In this document: positions 35,486 through 43,407 of the stretch, piece by piece
Numbering within the stretch: position 1 is the first letter of the stretch
Layout of the letters: each line of letters opens with the position of its first letter
Source of the DNA: Arthrobacter rhizophilus
Lineage (GTDB): Bacteria; Actinomycetota; Actinomycetes; Actinomycetales; Micrococcaceae
NCBI RefSeq assembly: GCF_026241105.1
Contig: NZ_JAPFFT010000002.1
Span: forward strand, 124,001-188,000
Length of the DNA stretch: 64,000 nt
Direction: 5' to 3'
Made by a program: the position numbers and the translations under genes
The notes under the pieces: generated by a model
What the model saw: only the letters and a program-made list of their open reading frames with translations
Database searches by the model: none
Told to the model about the DNA's origin: nothing

Positions 35486-36348
35486 TGTCTGAGACGGATA
35501 CATCTGCGCCCCTCCTTGAAGCCAAAAACGTCGTTGTCGAATTCCCCATGAAAGGGTTCCGCAAAGCGCCCTTCCGGGTCCTTCACGGCGTCTCACTCGA
35601 CATCCACCCCGGGGAAACTGTCGGGCTCGTCGGAGAATCCGGATCGGGCAAAACAACAATCGGCCGGGCCATACTTGGTTTGGTCGAACCCGCAGCAGGC
35701 ACCATCACCTTCGACGGGCAGGACATCACCAGACTGCACCGCAAGGAGCGGCGTAAACTCAGTGACTCCATCCAGGTGGTATTCCAGGATCCCTACACAT
35801 CACTGAACCCCACAATGACCGTCGGAGACATCCTCAGTGAACCCCTGCTGGTCAAAGCAGATCTGAAAGGCTCCGCAAGGACCCGGATCCGGGAACTCCT
35901 TGACCAGGTGGGGCTTCCTTCCGGCGCTGTGGATAAATTCCCTCGGGAGTTCTCCGGCGGTCAGCGGCAGCGTGTTGCGATCGCGCGCGCGCTGGCGCTT
36001 TCGCCCCGCCTCGTTGTCTGCGACGAGCCGGTGTCAGCCCTGGACCTCTCTACGCAGGCACGAGTCCTTGATCTGTTCATCGAAATCCAGGAAAGGACCG
36101 GGGTGGCCTATCTCTTTGTCTCCCATGATCTCTCAGTGGTCCGTCACATCAGTCACCGTGTGGCCGTGATGTACAAGGGAAACATCGTCGAATACGGAGA
36201 CGGAGACCAAGTCACTTCCGAACCGGTGCACCCCTACACACAAAAGCTCCTGATGTCGGCCCCCGTCGCGAACCCTGTCCGGCAGCGCGAACGCCGTATC
36301 GAACGGCACACGATGCTGGCGGCCTCCAGCAAGGAAGGACATAACTGA
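35485..36348 (+). CDS. ABC transporter ATP-binding protein (DppF/OppF type)
   Basis: 287 aa, ATG overlapping the previous TGA by one base. Walker A is [10 protein letters not shown]-loop VVFQDPYTSLNP, signature FSGGQRQR, Walker B LVVCDEPVSALD, and the H-loop His is in VSHDLS. The C-terminal segment HPYTQKLLMSAPVANP is the usual OppF/DppF tail. It should pair with the ATPase half of the preceding fusion protein. It overlaps the sulfatase gene by one base, tying importer and sulfatase into one operon. Confidence 0.94.
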   Translation: MSETDTSAPLLEAKNVVVEFPMKGFRKAPFRVLHGVSLDIHPGETVGLVGESGSGKTTIGRAILGLVEPAAGTITFDGQDITRLHRKERRKLSDSIQVVFQDPYTSLNPTMTVGDILSEPLLVKADLKGSARTRIRELLDQVGLPSGAVDKFPREFSGGQRQRVAIARALALSPRLVVCDEPVSALDLSTQARVLDLFIEIQERTGVAYLFVSHDLSVVRHISHRVAVMYKGNIVEYGDGDQVTSEPVHPYTQKLLMSAPVANPVRQRERRIERHTMLAASSKEGHN

Positions 36349-38120
36349 TGCGCGCTATCGTTGTCATGTTCGACAGCCTGAACCGGCACATGCTGCCCCC
36401 TTACGGGGCCGAAGGCGTCCACGCCCCCAACTTTGAACGATTGGCCCGATCCACGGCCATGTTCACCAACTGCTATGCCGGAAGCATGCCCTGCATGCCC
36501 GCGCGGCGGGAAATGCACACTGGCCGCCACAACTTCCTGCACAGGTCCTGGAGTCCGCTGGAACCATTCGATGACTCGGTTCCCGAGATGCTGAAGGGAC
36601 AAGGCGTCTACACGCACCTTGTGACCGACCACCAGCACTACTGGGAAGACGGCGGCGCGACCTACCACAACCGCTTTAACACCTACGAGTTCTTCCGCGG
36701 CCAGGAAGGCGATGCCTGGAAGGGCCACGTTGCACCTGCCACGGCCCCGGCCACCCTGAATGCCGACACCCACCTCACCAGACAGGACTGGATCAACCGC
36801 CAGTACCTCAAGGAGGAAGCTGACCACCCCCAGACTCGGACCTTTGACGCCGGCCTTGAGTTCATGCAGACCAACGTCAGCCAGGACCGGTGGATGCTGC
36901 AGATCGAGTGCTTTGACCCGCACGAGCCGTTCTTCAGCTATGACCAGTATCGAAAGCAGTATGGTCTGGAAGACGCGGAAGGCCCCGTCTTCGACTGGCC
37001 TTCATACCGACGCGTGATCGAAGAGGACGACGTCGTCGACCGAGCACGCAACGAATATCTGTCCTTGCTCTCCATGTGTGACCGCTCGCTCGGACGGGTT
37101 ATGGACTTCATGGACGAGCACGACATGTGGCAGGACACCCTCCTCATGGTCTGCACCGACCACGGGTTCCTTCTGGGCGAACACGGGTGGTGGGGCAAGA
37201 GTATCCAGCCCTGGTATGACGAGACCATCCACACGCCGCTGTTCATCTGGGACCCGCGCACCAACGTTTCCGGCCAGACCCGCGAGAGCCTCGTGCAGAC
37301 CATCGACTTCGGTCCCACTCTCCTTGAGTTCTTTGGCGTCGACCGAACCGCTGATATGCAGGGCAAACCGCTGGTATCGGTTATCGAAAGTGACGAGCCG
37401 CTACGCGAGTCGGCACTGTTCGGCAGCTTCGGAGCCCACGTAAACGTCACCGACGGGCGGTATGTGTACATGCGGTCCTGCGCGACCCCGGAAAACAAAC
37501 CTCTCTTCGACTTCACGCTGATGCCGACGCACATGCGAAGCCGGTTCAAGGTGGAGGAACTCCGCGATGCCGCCCTTGTTGACGGATTCTCCTTCACCAA
37601 GGGGATCCCGCTTCTCCGCGTACCGGGCTGGAGCATGGGCAGCCCCTACGGTTTCGGAACCCTGCTCTTCGATCTTGAAGCGGACCCGCACCAGGAAAAT
37701 CCGCTCAAAGACACCGAGCTGGAGCACCATATGGCAACACTTCTCGTGGAACTCATGCGCGCGAATGATGCTCCGGTGGAACAGTTCATGCGCTTGGGGC
37801 TGCCGGGGACGGGTCCTGTGAGAGATGAGCACTTGCTGATTGAACAGAACTGGCCACAGGTAGTGGCCTCCCGGGAGCCAGCAGCCCGTGTGCAGGATTT
37901 TCCCGCGGACGCCATCGTTGCTACCGTGCCTCTAGCTGCGCTGCTCAAAAATCAGCATCAGCGGGAGACTCTTGTGGCCGCGATGCCGGCGTTGGGGAAC
38001 GGGGCGTCCCTCGCCATTTTCGCTTCGCGCACCGTCGTGGAAGCAGCGGCCATGACCCCGAACCTGCGGGTTGCAGAAATCCTGAAGCTAGAAACCGCGC
38101 TGTCGCAAGCCGGGAGCTAA
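36348..38120 (+). CDS. Type I (formylglycine) sulfatase, copy B
   Basis: 590 aa and closely similar to copy A throughout (start MRAIVVMFDSLNRHMLPPYG). The signature is C49-M-P-A-R53 within GSMPCMPARREMHTGR, and the metal ligands are in FDSLNRH and TDHGFLLGEHGWWGK. It has no signal peptide and starts one base inside the ATPase gene (TGATG). It needs an FGE for activity, but the FGE gene just downstream is a wreck, so activation probably depends on the intact enzyme at 20734-21705. It presumably removes sulfate from the compound brought in by the ABC importer. Confidence 0.94.
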   Translation: MRAIVVMFDSLNRHMLPPYGAEGVHAPNFERLARSTAMFTNCYAGSMPCMPARREMHTGRHNFLHRSWSPLEPFDDSVPEMLKGQGVYTHLVTDHQHYWEDGGATYHNRFNTYEFFRGQEGDAWKGHVAPATAPATLNADTHLTRQDWINRQYLKEEADHPQTRTFDAGLEFMQTNVSQDRWMLQIECFDPHEPFFSYDQYRKQYGLEDAEGPVFDWPSYRRVIEEDDVVDRARNEYLSLLSMCDRSLGRVMDFMDEHDMWQDTLLMVCTDHGFLLGEHGWWGKSIQPWYDETIHTPLFIWDPRTNVSGQTRESLVQTIDFGPTLLEFFGVDRTADMQGKPLVSVIESDEPLRESALFGSFGAHVNVTDGRYVYMRSCATPENKPLFDFTLMPTHMRSRFKVEELRDAALVDGFSFTKGIPLLRVPGWSMGSPYGFGTLLFDLEADPHQENPLKDTELEHHMATLLVELMRANDAPVEQFMRLGLPGTGPVRDEHLLIEQNWPQVVASREPAARVQDFPADAIVATVPLAALLKNQHQRETLVAAMPALGNGASLAIFASRTVVEAAAMTPNLRVAEILKLETALSQAGS

Positions 38121-38123
38121 CTG

Positions 38124-38180
38124 CGTGCCGGCTGCCCGCGCCTCGGAAAACGGGGCGCCGGGGCGCAGGCAGCCGGCACG
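38124..38180 (+). terminator. Terminator-like hairpin after sulfatase B
   Basis: A perfect 13-bp inverted repeat, CGTGCCGGCTGCC (38124-38136) and GGCAGCCGGCACG (38168-38180), encloses an inner GCGCC/GGCGC stem. It starts 3 bp after the sulfatase stop and lacks a U-run. It probably ends the importer-sulfatase operon before the PadR gene. Confidence 0.65.
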
Positions 38181-38195
38181 TAGACGGTAAACTGG

Positions 38196-38249
38196 GTCTC
38201 AAGTACAACCGCGTGGGCTGAAGAAAGACGCTCCGGGGAAGCTTGAGAC
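38196..38249. promoter_or_regulatory. Wide-spaced inverted repeat upstream of PadR B
   Basis: GTCTCAAG (38196-38203) and CTTGAGAC (38242-38249) are exact reverse complements 38 bp apart, the second ending 12 bp before the PadR start. They could be paired operator half-sites for autoregulation, though the spacing is unusually long. Confidence 0.35.
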
Positions 38250-38261
38250 GGGAACAATGCC

Positions 38262-38855
38262 ATGAAGTTCGAAGAAATCCTCCTGGCCTTGATCGCGCGG
38301 GCGCCCTCCAGTGGGTATGATCTGGGACGCTGGCTCGCCACTGAGGGACAATTCATGCGTGCCAACGCCGACCAATCCCAGATCTACAAGACGCTCAACC
38401 GTCTCTTGAAGCAGGGCCTGATCGAGTTCACCATAGCGAAGCGTGACGGAGCTCCCGACGCAAAGATCTACAGCGTCACGCCCGCGGGAGGACAACACCT
38501 CATGGAGCAGACGGAGTCAGAGTACGTACCTCCGGATCGTTGGCAGGAGCCGGACTTCACCGCGCGGCTTGCCTGCCTCGTTCCCATCAACCCTCCCAGC
38601 GTGATCCCGCTCATTGACACGGAACTTGCATTTCGCCGTGATCAGGTCCGCCGCTTCCGGCACCGTGACCGTACCGTCCGGCTGGTGCCGGGAATCGTTC
38701 CGATGGATGCCGAGGTCATGGCTGAACTGTTGGATGCCATGCATTATCGGAGCGCTGCTGCGACAGACTCCTGGATAGTGTGGCTGGAACAACAGCGTGA
38801 AAAGTGGACCACCTACCTGGCTACCCGCGCCCAGGACGGCGCCCGGGTGAGCTAG
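38262..38855 (+). CDS. PadR family transcriptional regulator, copy B
   Basis: 197 aa paralogue of the PadR at 19969-20583. MKFEEILLALIARAPSSGYDLGRW aligns directly with MKLEDLLLGVLLEHPATGYDLKKF, and both keep the YKTLNRLLKQGLIEF-type wing. The C-terminal helical domain has FRRDQVRRFRHRDR. It sits between sulfatase B and the decayed FGE/DUF202 genes, as copy A sits between sulfatase A and the intact ones. It is probably a repressor of the neighbouring genes. Confidence 0.88.
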   Translation: MKFEEILLALIARAPSSGYDLGRWLATEGQFMRANADQSQIYKTLNRLLKQGLIEFTIAKRDGAPDAKIYSVTPAGGQHLMEQTESEYVPPDRWQEPDFTARLACLVPINPPSVIPLIDTELAFRRDQVRRFRHRDRTVRLVPGIVPMDAEVMAELLDAMHYRSAAATDSWIVWLEQQREKWTTYLATRAQDGARVS

Positions 38856-38870
38856 GCCCCTGGAGGCGGC

Positions 38871-39993
38871 GTGAGTCGCCCGTCCTGCTTCCAGCGCCCC
38901 GGCTCCCGTGTCGGGGCCGGTTCACGACCGGGGGGACGATTCAACGGAGCTTTTGACGGTGGAATCCGAAGTCCGCAGCCGACAATTGGTTGCTGCTCGC
39001 CTTCGCGCTCTGGAGCGCAACGCGTCACAGTGGAGGTGGCGCTTCCCGCCCGAGGGGATGATGCCCCCGTCGTCCATACGGACGGGCTGATCCGTGCAGG
39101 ATCCTTCCTCATGGGAGACAGCTTCGGCGATGGCTATCCCTGCGACGGGGAGGTCCCCACCCACATGGTCGAGCTGAGCGCCTTCCGGATAGACACCACC
39201 GCCGTACCAAACAGCTCGTTCGCGGCCCTCGTCGACGCCAAAGGGTACCGGACCGAGGCTGGGCAATACGGAACGTCAGCGGTGTTTCACCTCATTGTGC
39301 AAGCTGAACGCAATGACATCCTTGGAACGGCTGCCGGTTCCCCGTGGTGGCTCAATGTCCGCGGCGCCGAATGGGCACGTCCCCTGGGACGCAAGCTTCA
39401 CTGGTCGGAGGTCCCCGACCATCCGGTGGTCAGGTCTCGAACAACGACGCCCTCGCTTACTGCAGGTGGGCCGGACGCAGGCTCCCGACGGAAGCGGAGT
39501 GGGACGCGGCCCGTGGCGGTCTGCATCAAAAGCGCTACCCCTGGGCAACGAGCTTCACGGGCAGGCCGGAGCCCACCTTTGCAACATTGGCAGGGAAAAT
39601 TCCCGGACGTAAATACCGGGGCCGACGGATACGTCGCCACTGCGCCCGTTCGGAGCTTTCCGCCCAACGATTACGGGCTCTACGAAGTCAGCGGCAACGT
39701 CTGGGAATGGTGAAAGGACTGGTTCTTGGCCAAGTACTACCGCAGTTCACCGGCAGAGACCCCCAGGTCCAGCCGTCGGCACCGGACGCGTCATGTGCGG
39801 GGGCTCCTACCTGTGCCACAACTCGTACTTCAACCGCTACCGCGTAGCAGTCAGAAGCTCCAACACCCCGGATTCATCCAGCAGCAACTGCGGTTTCAGG
39901 ACCGCAACCGACCACTACTGCGGTGGCTGCAAACCGTCCACGGCCGAAGCTGACCCCTTAACCCAAGCGCAAAGACCCATACGTGCCCAGTGA
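38871..39993 (+). pseudogene. Decayed formylglycine-generating enzyme gene, copy B
   Basis: Similarity to the intact FGE runs the whole length but through several frames. The first frame (GTG 38871, ribosome binding site GGAGG) covers GCCSPSRSG and the N-terminal half. A shift near 39430 leads to [21 protein letters not shown], another to [15 protein letters not shown], then back to [14 protein letters not shown] and GNVWEW, followed by TGA where copy A has Cys. After one more shift comes [15 protein letters not shown]. The second active-site Cys is now Phe (LCHNSYF versus LCHDSYC). At least three frameshifts, one stop and a lost catalytic residue show it is dead. Confidence 0.92.
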
Positions 39994-40260
39994 TACATCA
40001 TCCGGAAACGGGAAAGGCAGAAGCCCGGCTTTCAAACCGCTTCCTCCACGACGGCACACAACCGGACCGGCAGCCCCACCCTCGCCGACGAAGGAGCACT
40101 GACGGCGTGGATCCGGACATCACTTGCCTTGCTGGCAGGCCGCACAGCCGTCGAAGCATTCACCTCCGGGCTCTTCTTCCCCGAAATACGCAAGACCACA
40201 CCGGTCCTGTCGCATTCTTGCACTCTTCATCAGCCCATTGCGCGGGTCTTCTCTGTGACC
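39983..40260 (+). pseudogene. Decayed DUF202 gene
   Basis: A GTG at 39983 begins [12 protein letters not shown], like the Ser/Gly-rich start of the intact DUF202 protein. Coding shifts to FLHDGTQPD, then to LADEGALTAWIRTSLALLAG and RTAVEAFTSGLFFPEIRKT, which align with LANERTFLAWIRTSLALLAG in the protein at 21753. After that the membrane helices are lost. Its position after the FGE pseudogene reproduces the FGE-DUF202 order of copy A. Confidence 0.85.
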
Positions 40261-40421
40261 TGGATAACGTCGCCTTGCGGCGCGCTTCAGCTCAAAGTGA
40301 AACAGACGATCCTCTTGCCGGGGAGCACGTCCGTCTGCCGGACCAGAACAACCGGAACGCAACGCTTCCCGGACCCGACGATAAAATACCGGGCGTCGCC
40401 CTGCGTTCAGGGAGGACACCC

Positions 40422-40560
40422 ATGGCCGGCATGTTGAACTCTTCATCGACGAGGACACGTGCTTCAGATCCAGACTCGAATCCCCCGATGGAACCGTGGT
40501 GGCCTTCTCCCGGTCTTTTTCCGACAAGCGGGCCGCAGTGTCCGGCATCAACGGGGGGCC
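40422..40560 (+). pseudogene. Decayed DUF1508 (YegP-like) gene
   Basis: After GGGAGG and an ATG at 40422, MAGM is followed by a one-base shift into ELFIDEDTCFRSRLESPDG and TVVAFSRSFSDKRAAVSGI. This is the YegP/DUF1508 repeat pattern (phenylalanine-rich strand, DGxVhxxSxxFxxKxxAxxGI). The rest of the protein is not recoverable. The family is small and of unknown function. It extends the decaying tract that begins at 38871. Confidence 0.6.
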
Positions 40561-40820
40561 CTGCAGTCCTCCGCTGAACATTCCACCTGGGCCCCGCGGC
40601 GCACCACCGCCACGGATCTTAGCGGCTGGCAGTTCCACGTCGGGTTCCGGTCGGATCCGGCCTGCACAAGGTTGTCCGGGGCGCAGACCAGGGCGAGGCA
40701 CACCCCGGCAGGGGCCGAAGACGGCATCAGAGCATCCATCGTTTGGAGGCTTTAGCTTCGGGATGGCTCCAGGCCTTAGAGGACCATCGTGTGCTGCCGC
40801 CGAGAGGGCATGCGTAGCGT

Positions 40821-41453
40821 GTGGCGACTACGATCAAGGTTATGGTCAAGAGGGGTTCATATGCCAAAGGTGTCGCAACGAAGGAAGATCTACTTGCTGC
40901 CGCTTTGGAGGTCGTCGGGCGAGTCGGCTATGGGCGCAGTTCGGTGCGGGAGATCGCCGAGGAAGTCGGGATCACGCATGCAGGACTGATGCATCACTTC
41001 GGTTCCAAGGACGTCCTGTTCCGGGAGGTGCTGCGGAAACGGGACGAGGTGTCGCGTGCCCGGGCTGAGCAGGCGGATATCGAGCTCGGGACCCCTGAAC
41101 AATTGACGACAACAATCCGTTCCAATGCCGAAGTGCCCGGTCTTGTGCAACTGTACGTTCGGCTTTCCGGCGAAGCCAGCGAGGACGGGCACGCGGCCCA
41201 TGAGTTCTTCGCGGAACGATACCGCGAGCTGAGAAACCTTGGAGCAGAACGAGTTCGCACCTTCCAATCCGAGGGCAAGTTTCCTGCGGCGTTGGACGCT
41301 CAACGAATTGCCACCCTCGTCCTCGCTGCCGCCGATGGACTCCAGCTGCAGTGGCTCTATGAGCGTGACCTCGATATGGCGGGGCTCATCGAGTACTTGT
41401 TTGAGGCTCTCGGCCTGGTGCAAGTCGCTGGAGCAGACGCCGACGAGGTCTGA
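40821..41453 (+). CDS. TetR/AcrR family transcriptional regulator
   Basis: 210 aa from a GTG at 40821 with GAGAGGG about 10 bp upstream; an ATG at 40842 is the alternative. The HTH lies in GYGRSSVREIAEEVGITHAGLMHHFGSKDVLFREVL (residues about 36-71). The C-terminal ligand domain is helical, with LVQLYVRLSGEASEDGHAAHEFF. It stands alone ahead of a 600-bp gap and the GH1-MFS-GH3 operon. Regulation of that operon is plausible but not shown. Confidence 0.9.
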   Translation: MATTIKVMVKRGSYAKGVATKEDLLAAALEVVGRVGYGRSSVREIAEEVGITHAGLMHHFGSKDVLFREVLRKRDEVSRARAEQADIELGTPEQLTTTIRSNAEVPGLVQLYVRLSGEASEDGHAAHEFFAERYRELRNLGAERVRTFQSEGKFPAALDAQRIATLVLAAADGLQLQWLYERDLDMAGLIEYLFEALGLVQVAGADADEV

Positions 41454-42061
41454 ATCCAGGCCGCAGGCGGCCACCGCCTGATAGTGCGATGCCCCGCGAA
41501 TGACTTCCCCTGCCACACGTGGCTTTGCTCCCGAAGTCCCCGCGTCGAGCGCTTCGGTTTTGTCCTCTCAGCCGGATTCCCACGATCGGGCAGAGTTCGT
41601 TGATCAGCCCCCGCGTGAGATCAGGGTCGTAGCGGCAAGGTAGGGCGTGGCGGCGGGCCACGTCACCTTTACCTCTGTTCGATGTGGCCCATGCCTGTTT
41701 CTAGGCCCAAGAGCAGAAAACACAACCGGGCCTCGATCGCCTTCGATGATCCGTCCGCGCGCGCCGTTCCCGCGGGGTGCTTCTTCGTTTTCTCCCGGCG
41801 GTCAGGCCTCGACAATGACCAACCCATCCGCCAAAGTTCGCCGCAGCGCCCGGGGCCGATATTTCATGGGCATCTGACAGCCGATGAACGCACCCCGTTG
41901 CGCGAGCACCTTGGGTAATTCTCGGCGACCCCTTGTCGGCGAATACTTACCGTAGTAATGTTTTCACATTCGCCCCGACATGTTGAGTAGTAGCACTGGA
42001 CGCCCAGCGCAACGTGGCCGTTGGCACCACTCCAATCGCACCGATTTACCGAAAGGTCAGT
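41454..42061 (+). other. 600-bp gap upstream of the glycosidase operon
   Basis: No frame here is convincingly coding. A possible promoter is TTGTCG (41933-41938), 17 bp, TAATGT (41956-41961), about 100 bp before the GH1 start, with TTAC-CGTA-GTAA overlapping the -10 region as a candidate operator. GAAAGG precedes the GH1 ATG. Nothing else is recognised. Confidence 0.35.
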
Positions 42062-43294
42062 ATGTCGACCAGTTTCCAACTCCCAGATGGATTTCTTTGG
42101 GGCGCCTCAACCGCGGCGCATCAGATCGAGGGCATGAATGTCAACAGTGATTTTTGGGCCTATGAGCACAGTGGTTTACTCCCGGAACGCTTTAGGGAAA
42201 CCAGCGGTGACGCGTGTGACAGCTATCACCGCTGGCGGGAAGACATGGACCTTTTGGCGGAGCTTGGATTTACTGACTACAGGTTCAGCATCGAATGGGC
42301 GCGCATTGAACCGGCGCCGGGCGAGTTCTCCAACGCTGCAATCGCCCACTACCGTCGCATGGTTGAGGGGGCGATCGAACGAGGTCTTCGTCCGATGCTG
42401 ACACTGCATCATTTCACCTGCCCCCGGTGGTTCGATGAGCAGGGTGGGTGGGATTCAGAGGATGCCGTTGATCTCTTTGGACGCTTCGTTGACGCCGCGG
42501 CCCCCATCTTTGCGACGAATGTTAAGCATATTTGCACCATCAACGAGCCCAACATGGTTGCCAGGTTCGCAACGTTGCGCAAGGCGGTCCTGGCGGACAA
42601 CGATTTGCAGCAGTCAGGGAGCCTCGAACCTGACGGTGCCACCACCGGGGCGCTGATAAGAGCCCATCAACGAGCAGTTCAGGTGATCAGGGGCGTGACG
42701 CCGCACATCCAGGTCGGATGGTCGGTGGCAATCCCGAACTACTTCGTCGTCGACGGAGGGGAAGCGAGAGCGGCAGAGATAGCGTCCCGTTCGCGGGATG
42801 TCTTCGTCCTCGCCTCCGAGGGTGACGACTGGATCGGGGTGCAGGCATACACCCGGGTGTTCGTCGGGCCGGACGGGGAACTGCCGGTTCCCGAAGGCGC
42901 ACCGAAGACGCTCACCGGCTGGGAGTACTACCCGCCGGCGCTCGGTGAATCGATTCGCAGCGTTGCCCAACTCGTGCCGGGGACACCCATCATCGTGACC
43001 GAGAACGGCATCGCCGAAAGCGATGACACGCGCAGGATAGCCTACACATCCGGCGCTCTTGAGGGGATGCGCGATGCAGCAGCAGACGGTATCGATATTC
43101 GCGGGTATTACCACTGGAGTGCCCTGGACAACTACGAATGGGGAAGCTTCGTCCCGACTTTCGGATTGATTGCGGTCGATCGGAAGACGTTCGTTCGTAC
43201 GCCGAAGCCGTCCGCGGCATGGCTCGGCGCCGCCGGTCAGTCCCGATCCATCGAACTGATCTCCGATGACCTGATGTCCGAAAGCGTCGTCTAG
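42062..43294 (+). CDS. Glycoside hydrolase family 1 beta-glycosidase
   Basis: 410 aa from the ATG at 42062 (GAAAGG 6 bp upstream). LPDGFLWGASTAAHQIEG is the GH1 N-terminal signature. The acid/base Glu is E162 in TINEPN and the nucleophile E314 in VTENGIAE. TWEHF-type HHFTCPRWF and the late SALDNYEW segment complete the sugar site. It is about 40 aa shorter than many GH1 enzymes but has all key residues. There is no signal peptide. It is first in an operon with an MFS porter and a GH3 enzyme and hydrolyses imported beta-glucosides or related glycosides. Confidence 0.95.
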   Translation: MSTSFQLPDGFLWGASTAAHQIEGMNVNSDFWAYEHSGLLPERFRETSGDACDSYHRWREDMDLLAELGFTDYRFSIEWARIEPAPGEFSNAAIAHYRRMVEGAIERGLRPMLTLHHFTCPRWFDEQGGWDSEDAVDLFGRFVDAAAPIFATNVKHICTINEPNMVARFATLRKAVLADNDLQQSGSLEPDGATTGALIRAHQRAVQVIRGVTPHIQVGWSVAIPNYFVVDGGEARAAEIASRSRDVFVLASEGDDWIGVQAYTRVFVGPDGELPVPEGAPKTLTGWEYYPPALGESIRSVAQLVPGTPIIVTENGIAESDDTRRIAYTSGALEGMRDAAADGIDIRGYYHWSALDNYEWGSFVPTFGLIAVDRKTFVRTPKPSAAWLGAAGQSRSIELISDDLMSESVV

Positions 43295-43407
43295 CTTCAC
43301 ATCGCAACTTCAGCTTCTCCCAATCACCCGCATCTCGACCGGCTCACGGAGGGGTGTTCAAAAGCAATGCTCCAGACACCCCTCCCCCATGTTCAAAGGA
43401 ACAGCCC

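Noticed and set aside
39711..39716. In-frame TGA in the FGE copy B as a selenocysteine codon
   Set aside because: It replaces a Cys position, but the gene has several frameshifts on both sides, so simple decay is the better explanation.
40120..40701. A 193-codon leftward frame across the pseudogene tract
   Set aside because: It runs antisense to recognisable DUF202 and DUF1508 remnants and has no family features.
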